Part shown: positions 26,073-32,449 of the stretch, one piece after another
How positions within the stretch are numbered: the stretch's first letter is position 1
How the letters are laid out: every line of letters starts with the position of its first letter
Assembly: GCA_018064645.1 (NCBI GenBank)
Contig: JAGHUT010000071.1
Coordinates: 1 to 35,529 of the forward strand
DNA from: Candidatus Crickella merdequi
GTDB taxonomy: Bacteria > Bacillota > Clostridia > Peptostreptococcales > Anaerovoracaceae
Reading direction: 5' to 3'
Length of the DNA: 35,529 bases
Notes under the pieces: generated by a model
The model's input: the letters and a program-made list of their open reading frames with translations, nothing else
What the model was told of the DNA's origin: nothing
Databases searched by the model: none
Program-made: the position numbers and the translations under genes

Positions 26073-26738
26073 ATGAAACAGGTAAACGATATACATTTTG
26101 AATTTCAGACAAAGAATCAGCTTTATAAATTTACAGATACAAGCCTTTTCATAAACTATAAAGAGTACCCATATAAGGACCTTACAGTTAAGGCTTTTCA
26201 TGAAGGAAATGCCGTTATCAACGCATGGTATGAACTTGAAACAGCATCCGGCAAGAAGCTTATAGTTGCCTACAAGCCAAAGAGAAAAGAAATCGGCGCG
26301 CAGCTTAAGACAATTTTCAAGTACATAGCTTCCTTTGATCAGGCTAAATCAGACAACTACCATGCTAATCACAAGGAATTTGAGTTCATCGTAGACGGTA
26401 ATACAGCCGGAGATTCAGTCTGCAAGACCAACACAACCGAAACAATCCTCGGATTTATCAATCGAGACAAAACATTTGTCCTTGCAGATGAAGTTCTTGA
26501 TGGCGAGATTCAGCTTGATGAGACTGATCCTGACAATATCAAAGTCGAAATCTATATGTACAATATAAATGGAGACCCTGTTCACATCGGCTATGTTCCT
26601 GACAGGCTTATGCAGGAAATGAGTCCATATCTTGAAGAAGGTATTACATACGAGCTCAGAATGCTTGCAACACGCTATGGAATAGCAAAAAAGACTTACA
26701 TCATTCGCGCACTTCTGATCTTCGATCGCCGTAAATAA
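26073..26738 (+). CDS. Unknown protein, possibly with a HIRAN-like C-terminal part
   Basis: I do not recognise this 221-residue protein with certainty. It is soluble, with no signal peptide or membrane helix. The N-terminal half (about 1-95) is a beta-rich, lysine-rich region with alternating YKFTDTSLFINYKEY strands, somewhat like a PH-type fold. The C-terminal half has GEIQLDETDPDNIKVEIYMYN followed by VHIGYVPDRLMQEMSPYLEEG, which recalls HIRAN domains (value pair, then IGY.P..L). This is a weak resemblance. A GGAGG site precedes the ATG. It is divergent from buk and convergent with the hydrolase gene, and is the only plus-strand gene of this region. Confidence 0.7.
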   Translation: MKQVNDIHFEFQTKNQLYKFTDTSLFINYKEYPYKDLTVKAFHEGNAVINAWYELETASGKKLIVAYKPKRKEIGAQLKTIFKYIASFDQAKSDNYHANHKEFEFIVDGNTAGDSVCKTNTTETILGFINRDKTFVLADEVLDGEIQLDETDPDNIKVEIYMYNINGDPVHIGYVPDRLMQEMSPYLEEGITYELRMLATRYGIAKKTYIIRALLIFDRRK

Positions 26739-26768
26739 CATAAGTCTCTTGTTTTATCAAAAAGGAGT

Positions 26769-27593
26769 TTATTCCTCGAAGAACTCCAGCATATCTTTAC
26801 AGAGCTGCTCAGGGGCTCGGCTTACGATTTCGTGGCCGAGTCCTTCGTATATTCTCACTTCTGCATCAGGCATAATCTCCATAAATTCTTTTCTATAATG
26901 CTCTGGCAGACCCATATCCTTCTCTCCCCAGATAGCCATAACAGGCGCCTCGATGAATTGAAGGAAGTTCCTGTGATCTGTCATTGTCATTCCCCACCAT
27001 GTAGGGCCGAAATAACCGGCCGGAAGAGTCTGCAGATCCTTCAGCTGATACTCAAGGCCTTCCTGGTCTGGATAGCCAGCCCTTTCTGAGTACCAGTTCT
27101 CATCGGGTCTGTTATCATTTATATTCCTGTAAAACTGTGCCGAGCGTGCAATATCAGCCTGACTCTCATTCATTCTTGCAAAAGTCGATACAAGTACTGC
27201 TTTAATAATTCTGTCAGGAATCATAAATGCTATTGCCTGGCAAATATAGCTGCCTATGGAATGACCTGCAAGGTATGCCCTCTTAATTCCAAGAATATCC
27301 ATAAGTTCAATTACATTCTCAGCCTGCAAAGCAATTGGGAATGAGAACCTGTCCGGACAGGAACTCTGTCCTGCGCCAATCTCATCAATTGCGTAAATGT
27401 GATACTTCTTTTCGAGGAACCTGAAAGTATACTGCCAGTTTCTTCCTGAATTGCCAAAGCCGTGAAGAAGAACCAGTGGTGCCCCTTCTGTATTGCCTGC
27501 TTCCATATATGAAACTGTCATGCCGTTACTCAAGCTGACAAGACGTTGTCTTTCTTTCCACTCTGAATGCTCTGCCGCCTTAATAATTGCCAT
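26769..27593 (-). CDS. Alpha/beta hydrolase
   Basis: This 274-residue protein is an alpha/beta hydrolase. VLLHGFGNSGRNWQYT (about 41-56) supplies the oxyanion region, AGHSIGSYICQ holds the nucleophile Ser (about 111), IWGEKDMGLP contains the acid residue region, and GLGHEIVSRAPEQL has the catalytic His (about 254). The layout fits esterases, dehalogenase-like and C-C bond hydrolases; the substrate is unknown. It is the last gene after MFS and RpiR-1, with a 132-base gap that holds a GC-rich hairpin. SD is AGGAAT. Confidence 0.88.
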   Translation of the reverse strand: MAIIKAAEHSEWKERQRLVSLSNGMTVSYMEAGNTEGAPLVLLHGFGNSGRNWQYTFRFLEKKYHIYAIDEIGAGQSSCPDRFSFPIALQAENVIELMDILGIKRAYLAGHSIGSYICQAIAFMIPDRIIKAVLVSTFARMNESQADIARSAQFYRNINDNRPDENWYSERAGYPDQEGLEYQLKDLQTLPAGYFGPTWWGMTMTDHRNFLQFIEAPVMAIWGEKDMGLPEHYRKEFMEIMPDAEVRIYEGLGHEIVSRAPEQLCKDMLEFFEE

Positions 27594-27634
27594 CTTATTA
27601 TTCCTTTCTGATTATTTCCCATAACAAGCCAACA

Positions 27635-27654
27635 ACCGTCGGTCATCCGACGGT
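27635..27654. other. Perfect GC-rich inverted repeat between rpiR-1 and hydrolase genes
   Basis: ACCGTCGG-tcat-CCGACGGT is an 8-bp perfect stem with a 4-base loop. On the minus strand it is followed by TTGTTGGCTTGTT, a poor U tract, so it may be a leaky terminator or an operator before the hydrolase gene. Nothing else was seen in this 132-base gap. Confidence 0.5.
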
Positions 27655-27725
27655 GCCAGCAAAATGCGAAATGAAGGTGAATGTAATGGTTTGTACTTTA
27701 ATTATTTTAAGTGCTCCAAGCTGGT

Positions 27726-28574
27726 CTACAGAACAAACAGTTCTTTGTTAGTGCACTTGTTAGACTCATGCTGGAGGTTAGCCTCTACAACATCAGGAAT
27801 CTCTGCCGCAATGATGTTGCAAAGTATATTAACTAGCGCAATGGTTGCAACATGTGTGCAGTCAAGGGCTACACCTCTAACCGGTGCAAGCAGAGTGTAA
27901 TCTGCTGCACTGGCAAGAGGATTTGTACAATTGTCTGTGAACGCAACAGTAGTAATCCCGGTCCTTTTTGCAAGTTCTACACATGCAAGAACCTCTTTAA
28001 CAATTCGCTGCGTACTGATTGCAATAAGAACATCTCCATGCTGAATATCGCTGTATTCAAACTTGTTGAACAGGCCCAGTCCTGTAATCTCGTGATAATC
28101 TTTGCCAAGACGCCATAGATAGTGACCAAGCGCTCTTACAACGGTTTCGCTTGAATACATTCCTATTATATATATCTTTCTTGCTTTCTCAATCTTCTCT
28201 GCAACTATGTGCAAAAGTGCCTCGTCGATGGAATTCTCCATTGAAGAAAGATTAATATAATCATTCTTTACAGATTCTTCGATCAGTTCACTTTCTGTTG
28301 TCTGTTCCATTGCTGACTCAAACATATCAAAAGGTGTGATCATTTCTCTATAAAGCAACTCGAATTCAGTTTTGAATTCGCCAAACTTCTCATAGCCTAG
28401 TTTATGAACAAGTCTGGTCATTGATGTTGCAGATACACCACAGTACGAGGCCATCTGCTGTCCGCTTAGAAAAACAGTGCTTCCCATATCGCCCATAAGC
28501 AACTCAATCATCTGAAGCTCTCTTGCAGTGAGCTTCGCCCTGCTGATTCTTTCTTTAAGAGCTGGACCTGTCAT
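27726..28574 (-). CDS. RpiR-family transcriptional regulator 1 (HTH + SIS)
   Basis: This 282-residue regulator has an N-terminal HTH_6 domain (about 1-80), with the recognition helix around GVSATSMTRLVHKLGYE, and a C-terminal SIS domain (about 120-260). In the family the SIS domain usually binds phosphosugars. Here the first ligand loop is IIGMYSSETVVR and the phosphate loop reads ISTQRIVKE instead of the usual S-G-x-T-type loop, so the ligand may differ. It lies 39 bases after the MFS gene and is probably autoregulated from the MFS promoter. It is strongly similar to the regulator at 31583. GAGGGG is its ribosome site. Confidence 0.92.
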   Translation of the reverse strand: MTGPALKERISRAKLTARELQMIELLMGDMGSTVFLSGQQMASYCGVSATSMTRLVHKLGYEKFGEFKTEFELLYREMITPFDMFESAMEQTTESELIEESVKNDYINLSSMENSIDEALLHIVAEKIEKARKIYIIGMYSSETVVRALGHYLWRLGKDYHEITGLGLFNKFEYSDIQHGDVLIAISTQRIVKEVLACVELAKRTGITTVAFTDNCTNPLASAADYTLLAPVRGVALDCTHVATIALVNILCNIIAAEIPDVVEANLQHESNKCTNKELFVL

Positions 28575-28613
28575 ATGTGCACCCCTCTTCTATAACTTAA
28601 ATACCTGATAATA

Positions 28614-29912
28614 CTATGCGTGCTTCTCCTCTTCTCCATCCTGATAAGGCTTCTTAAGGAAGATTATTCCAAGGATAAGTGCCATAACATACATTCCGGC
28701 ATAAATCTTGAAAGCAATATCATATGAACCTGTTGAATCAAAGATTGCTCCTGAGAACAGACCAGCAAGGATAGGTCCTGCATACAGGAAGAGTGAAACT
28801 ACTCCAAAAATCTTGCCGTACTCTTTGCTTCCAAGTCCGTGTACTGTAATCAGTGGTGAAAGCAGATTTGTGCAGGCAAATGCAATACCGAAGATAAATG
28901 CAGTAATTTCTGCCATTCCTCCCTTTGGACTGATGTTAAGAATCATGATCTGTCCAACAACACCAATTGATGCCATTACGATAAAGTTCTTATATGTTCC
29001 AATCTTATCGTTAAGCCATCCAAAGAAAATCTTTGCAGCTGCCATACTTAAACTGATTGTACTGATAAGTGCACCAGCCTTAACTGGCTCAAATCCTGAA
29101 TCAACAAGGAAAGCGGAAATATGTGAGAAAATTCCGATTGCTCCTGTTGAAAGGAAGAATGCGATGAAGCAGATTGCCCAGAACTTTGGTGTTTTGAATG
29201 CCTGCTGACGTGTATATCCACCCTTCTGTGACATCTCAAGCTTCTTCTGTGCAGCAGCCTGTGCATTTGCAGCTGCTGCTTCAGGATCCTCATCACCGTA
29301 AGGTACAAGTCCCATATCTTCAGGTGCATATCTGAAGAGAAGGAATGTTGGAAGCAGACATACGATAGCAATGATACCGAGAGTTCTGATAGCTGCCTGA
29401 TATCCGCTAGCTACGATAATTGAGCTTGCAAGTGGATTAAATACAGCACTTCCGAAACCTGAACCTGTTGTAGCAAATCCCATTGCAAAGCCCTTCTTTG
29501 CATGGAACCAGTTGTTGAGAACGATGTTTGTTACTACAGCACCAGCAAAGTTTGAACCGATACCAATGCAGAGTGCGCAAGCATAAAGTGTAGCTTTTCC
29601 TGTAGCAAATGAATATCCGAACCATCCAATTACTACAAGGAGGATACCTGCTCTGATTACGTTCTTAGGGTTGAATTTCTCAAATACCTGACCAACAAAT
29701 GGCGATCCACCACAAACAGCTACTGAGATTAGTGAATTTGCAAGAGCAAACTCAGTTCTTGAGATTCCAAAAGCTTCTGTCATCGGAATGAGGAACTGGC
29801 TGAATGAGTTTACAAACATACCAGTCACTACAGCAGTCAGAAGCCAAACTGATACAAGCAGAAACCAGCCATAAAAAATCTTGTTCTGCTTCTTTCCTTC
29901 TAAAGTTGCCAT
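28614..29912 (-). CDS. MFS transporter, oxalate/monocarboxylate-type
   Basis: This 432-residue transporter has twelve predicted membrane helices. The start KIFYGWFLLVSVWL resembles the OxlT/monocarboxylate branch of the major facilitator superfamily. After helix 1 come NSFSQFLIPMTEAFGISRTEFALANS and VGQVFEKFNPKNVIRAG, the family A loop; NNWFHAKKGFAMGFATTGSGFGSAVF marks helices 4-5. A charged cytoplasmic loop spans about 205-240. It may move a carboxylate or oxoacid; that is inferred from similarity and from its neighbours. AGGTAGG precedes the ATG. Transcription starts at its own promoter, with rpiR-1 downstream. Confidence 0.88.
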   Translation of the reverse strand: MATLEGKKQNKIFYGWFLLVSVWLLTAVVTGMFVNSFSQFLIPMTEAFGISRTEFALANSLISVAVCGGSPFVGQVFEKFNPKNVIRAGILLVVIGWFGYSFATGKATLYACALCIGIGSNFAGAVVTNIVLNNWFHAKKGFAMGFATTGSGFGSAVFNPLASSIIVASGYQAAIRTLGIIAIVCLLPTFLLFRYAPEDMGLVPYGDEDPEAAAANAQAAAQKKLEMSQKGGYTRQQAFKTPKFWAICFIAFFLSTGAIGIFSHISAFLVDSGFEPVKAGALISTISLSMAAAKIFFGWLNDKIGTYKNFIVMASIGVVGQIMILNISPKGGMAEITAFIFGIAFACTNLLSPLITVHGLGSKEYGKIFGVVSLFLYAGPILAGLFSGAIFDSTGSYDIAFKIYAGMYVMALILGIIFLKKPYQDGEEEKHA

Positions 29913-29966
29913 TTTCTTACCTACCTTTTTATCTTATGTTAAAAACGTTTCTTCGAATTTCATAAA

Positions 29967-29982
29967 TGAAATTTCTTTTTCA
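29967..29982 (-). promoter_or_regulatory. GAAA-N6-TTTC operator-like site at the MFS start
   Basis: TGAAA-N6-TTTCA covers the predicted MFS transcription start (about 29981). It overlaps a longer palindrome AATTTCAT-aa-ATGAAATT (29956-29973). This position would let a bound regulator block transcription. Confidence 0.55.
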
Positions 29983-29987
29983 TTGTG

Positions 29988-30016
29988 ATGTTATCACTCC
30001 GCGGAAAAACTGTCAA
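29988..30016 (-). promoter_or_regulatory. Sigma-A promoter of MFS-rpiR-1
   Basis: TTGACA (30011-30016), a 17-base spacer and TAACAT (29988-29993) on the minus strand form a strong promoter, about 69 bases before the MFS ATG counted from the start site. Operator-like repeats lie on both sides. Confidence 0.8.
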
Positions 30017-30033
30017 CGCATAACGATATTTTT

Positions 30034-30049
30034 TGAAAATATTTTTTCA
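30034..30049 (-). promoter_or_regulatory. Second GAAA-N6-TTTC site upstream of the MFS promoter
   Basis: TGAAA-ATATTT-TTTCA lies about 18 bases upstream of the -35 and has exactly the same arm sequence and spacing as the sites at 29967 and 25883. Two sites flanking one promoter suggest looping or tetramer binding. Confidence 0.5.
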
Positions 30050-30066
30050 CATTCCAAAATAATTAC

Positions 30067-30110
30067 AAAAAAAACAGGAAGCGGGATATTCTTTCGAATA
30101 CCCCACTTCC
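30067..30110 (-). terminator. Rho-independent terminator of the second aminotransferase gene
   Basis: On the minus strand GGAAGTGGGGTATTC, a 4-base loop and GAATATCCCGCTTCC make a long stem with two mismatches, followed by eight T except one G. It separates this gene from the MFS promoter. Confidence 0.88.
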
Positions 30111-30144
30111 TTTGATAGGAAAAAGAATAAGTATAATATACAAA

Positions 30145-31362
30145 TTATTTTGCAGCTGCCATTGCCTCTGCCTCTTTGTATGCTGCAGCAAAGCCAGGAA
30201 GTGAACCTTCGCATGTTGCTCTTGATACGCAATATGAGAGACGGAGCCAGCCTGGGCAACCAAAGCTGTCAGCTGGAACGATATAGATATCGTGCTTTAC
30301 ACAGAGTTCTGCGAACTCAGGTGCTGACATTCCGAACGGAGCCTGAACGAAGAGATAGAATGCTCCACTTGGGTTAGCTGTGTGGATTCCAATCTCCTGA
30401 AGTCCATTCATAAGAAGGTTTCTGTTGTAGATATAGTCATCCATATTTGGCTCAACATCTACGCATTTCTCAATTACTCTCTGGAAGAATGAAGGTGCGC
30501 ATACATTACCAGCTGTAAGAGCAGCCTTCTTAAGTGCTCTCCATACTCCATCGAAGTCCTCGATATTGTTGTCAGTGCATACATATCCGATACGATCACC
30601 GGCAAATGACAGTGACTTACTGTATGAGTAAGCAATGATTGTGTTTGGATAATAGTCTGGAATGTAAGGAACGATCTCATCTGTGTAAACGAGCTCTCTA
30701 TATGGCTCATCTGCGATGATGTAGATTGCATGTCCGTATTCCTCGCTCTTCTTTATAAGAAGATTAGCAATCTTCTGAATTGTTTCAGGGCTGTAAATTG
30801 TTCCTGATGGGTTATTTGGTGAGTTGATGATAACTCCCTGTGTATTAGGGTTGATTGCAGCCTCAAGAGCTTCCATATTAATCTGGAAATTCTCTGTATC
30901 AGGTGGAACGATTACAAGCTTGTTGCCTCCTACTGCAGCAACTGTGTGGTATGCTGGGAAGAAAGGTGCAATAGCGATAAGCTCTGAGTTCTCATCGATA
31001 TTAAGAATAATGCTGATTGTATGAAGAGCTGTAGTTGCTCCTGATACCATGATAAAGTTGTCCTTTGTCATGTTGCAGCCAAATCTTCTGTTGTATGACT
31101 TAGCAATTGCTTCTCTTGTCTCATCGAAGCCCTGGTTGCTTGAATAACCGTGAATTGCTACCTGATCCTCAGCCTCAGCAAGCTCTTTAATGCAGTCAAG
31201 TACAGCCTGTGGTGGTGGTGTGCTTGGGTTACCAAGAGTAAAATCGTACACATTCTCGATGCCAACAACTTTTGCTCTCTCTGCGCAGAGTTCTGAAAGC
31301 TCTCTGATACCGAGTGACTTTGTTCCAGCTGCAGGCTTTGCGCTGAATTTAGGGTTTAACAT
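30145..31362 (-). CDS. Class I/II PLP aminotransferase
   Basis: This 405-residue enzyme is a fold-type I aminotransferase of the AspC/AlaT/MalY-like group. It shows DFTLGNPSTPPP (about 40-51), SGATTALHTI (cofactor phosphate loop), NSPNNPSGTIYS (substrate Asn, about 180), IADEPYRELVY, and YSYSKSLSFAGDRIGYV with the PLP Lys (about 245). The C-terminal WLRLSYCVS includes the substrate-carboxylate Arg. It is not closely similar to the aminotransferase at 20732, so substrate ranges may differ. It has its own promoter and terminator, so it is a single-gene unit. GGAGG is the ribosome site. Confidence 0.9.
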   Translation of the reverse strand: MLNPKFSAKPAAGTKSLGIRELSELCAERAKVVGIENVYDFTLGNPSTPPPQAVLDCIKELAEAEDQVAIHGYSSNQGFDETREAIAKSYNRRFGCNMTKDNFIMVSGATTALHTISIILNIDENSELIAIAPFFPAYHTVAAVGGNKLVIVPPDTENFQINMEALEAAINPNTQGVIINSPNNPSGTIYSPETIQKIANLLIKKSEEYGHAIYIIADEPYRELVYTDEIVPYIPDYYPNTIIAYSYSKSLSFAGDRIGYVCTDNNIEDFDGVWRALKKAALTAGNVCAPSFFQRVIEKCVDVEPNMDDYIYNRNLLMNGLQEIGIHTANPSGAFYLFVQAPFGMSAPEFAELCVKHDIYIVPADSFGCPGWLRLSYCVSRATCEGSLPGFAAAYKEAEAMAAAK

Positions 31363-31431
31363 GTGATACCTCCATATTAAATAAATAATACAATTATTAA
31401 TACCATTGCTGTTCGAGCCACATAATGTTGC

Positions 31432-31447
31432 AGAAAATTACTTTTCG
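31432..31447 (-). promoter_or_regulatory. GAAA-N6-TTTC site in the second aminotransferase leader
   Basis: AGAAA-ATTACT-TTTCG keeps the GAAA-N6-TTTC core and lies about 13-28 bases downstream of the predicted start site. It overlaps ACTTTTC-N16-GAAAAGT (31440-31469), which spans the start region to the -10. Confidence 0.4.
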
Positions 31448-31466
31448 TATTATGCGCTCTATGAAA

Positions 31467-31495
31467 AGTAAATCACAGAGCGACAATTCGGTCAA
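31467..31495 (-). promoter_or_regulatory. Promoter of the second aminotransferase gene
   Basis: TTGACC (31490-31495), a 17-base spacer and TTTACT (31467-31472) on the minus strand form a plausible sigma-A promoter about 98 bases before the ATG, counted from the start site. It lies in the 220-base gap after the rpiR-2 terminator. Confidence 0.6.
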
Positions 31496-31528
31496 TACCT
31501 AATTGTTATTTTTGTTTCGAAAAAAATT

Positions 31529-31564
31529 AAGTGCGTTAATGAAATTTCATAAACGCACTTTTTT
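31529..31564. terminator. Terminator of rpiR-2 with palindromic core
   Basis: AAGTGCGTTAATGAAA and TTTCATAAACGCACTT are inverted repeats with one mismatch, with T tracts on both sides (minus strand AATTTTTT, plus strand TTTTTT). It closes the rpiR-2 transcript. Its centre ATGAAATTTCAT resembles the arms of the operator-like repeats. Confidence 0.85.
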
Positions 31565-31582
31565 CATTATTTATTACTCTTA

Positions 31583-32434
31583 CTATACGCAGAAGAGATC
31601 GTCTGTCTTAGTTACTCTCGATTCTCTAAGATTCTCTCTTACTATATCCTGTGTCTCTCCGGCAATGAAGTTGCAGAGAATATCTACGAGCGCAAGTGAT
31701 GCAGTCTGAGTATAGTCGAATACTTTTCCTTTTACAGGAGCAACCAGTACATAATCAGCTTTGCTTGCCAGCGGATTTGTATAGTTGTCAGTAATAGCTA
31801 CTGTAACTACGCCATTATCATTAGCATACTCAACAGATTCCATAATCTCTTTGAGAATTCTCTGTGAACTGATTGCAATAACCATATCCCCAGGTTTCAC
31901 ATCACTGAAAGTAAACTTCTTGGAAAGTCCGATTCCAGTAAAGGTCTCGTGCATCTTACCCAGTCTCCAACAGTAGAAGTCAAGAGATTTAGCAACGATC
32001 TCACTTCCGAACATACCTAAGATAAAAATCTTTTCTGCTTTACTGAAGTGTTCTGCTACCGCCTTCAGTGTATCTTCATCGAGATTATCTTCCATAATCT
32101 TGAGGTTCTCATAATCTCTCTGAAGTGACTGGCTTATAATCTCACTCTTAATCTCAGACTGAAGATAACTGTCAAACATATCTTTAGGCATAATCTGTTC
32201 ACGATACAATTCTTCGATATCTTTCTTGAAATCTGAGTACTTATTGTAGCCGAGCTTCTGTGTAACTCTTGTAATTGATGTAGGTGAGAGCTTGCATAGC
32301 TCTGCAACCTGTGAAGCACTTAAGAATACAACATTATCTACATTATTAATAATGAAATCAACGGCCTGTCTCTCACTTGCTGTTAATTCAGCAGATAGAA
32401 TTCTATCATTCAGTTCATTATTAATTCTTCCCAT
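31583..32434 (-). CDS. RpiR-family transcriptional regulator 2 (HTH + SIS)
   Basis: This 283-residue HTH-SIS regulator is a close paralogue of regulator 1. The HTH segment LSPTSITRVTQKLGYNKYSDFK parallels GVSATSMTRLVHKLGYEKFGEF, and both share YREQIMPKDMFDS/YREMITPFDMFES and TNPLASKADYVLVAPV/TNPLASAADYTLLAPV. The SIS loop reads ISSQRILKE, again without the common phosphosugar loop. It lies 15 bases after the glucosaminidase gene with AAGGGGG before ATG, so it may be read from that operon's promoter. It is upstream of the second aminotransferase but separated by a terminator. Confidence 0.92.
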   Translation of the reverse strand: MGRINNELNDRILSAELTASERQAVDFIINNVDNVVFLSASQVAELCKLSPTSITRVTQKLGYNKYSDFKKDIEELYREQIMPKDMFDSYLQSEIKSEIISQSLQRDYENLKIMEDNLDEDTLKAVAEHFSKAEKIFILGMFGSEIVAKSLDFYCWRLGKMHETFTGIGLSKKFTFSDVKPGDMVIAISSQRILKEIMESVEYANDNGVVTVAITDNYTNPLASKADYVLVAPVKGKVFDYTQTASLALVDILCNFIAGETQDIVRENLRESRVTKTDDLFCV

Positions 32435-32449
32435 TATGGCCCCCTTTCT

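Noticed and set aside
26415-26741. Minus-strand 108-residue ORF opposite the unknown plus-strand gene
   Set aside because: The plus-strand frame has a GGAGG site and balanced composition; the minus frame has neither and is Cys/Phe-rich.
28708-29208. Plus-strand 166-residue ORF inside the MFS gene
   Set aside because: It is antisense to a membrane protein with clear family features; proline- and isoleucine-rich composition is typical of such shadows.
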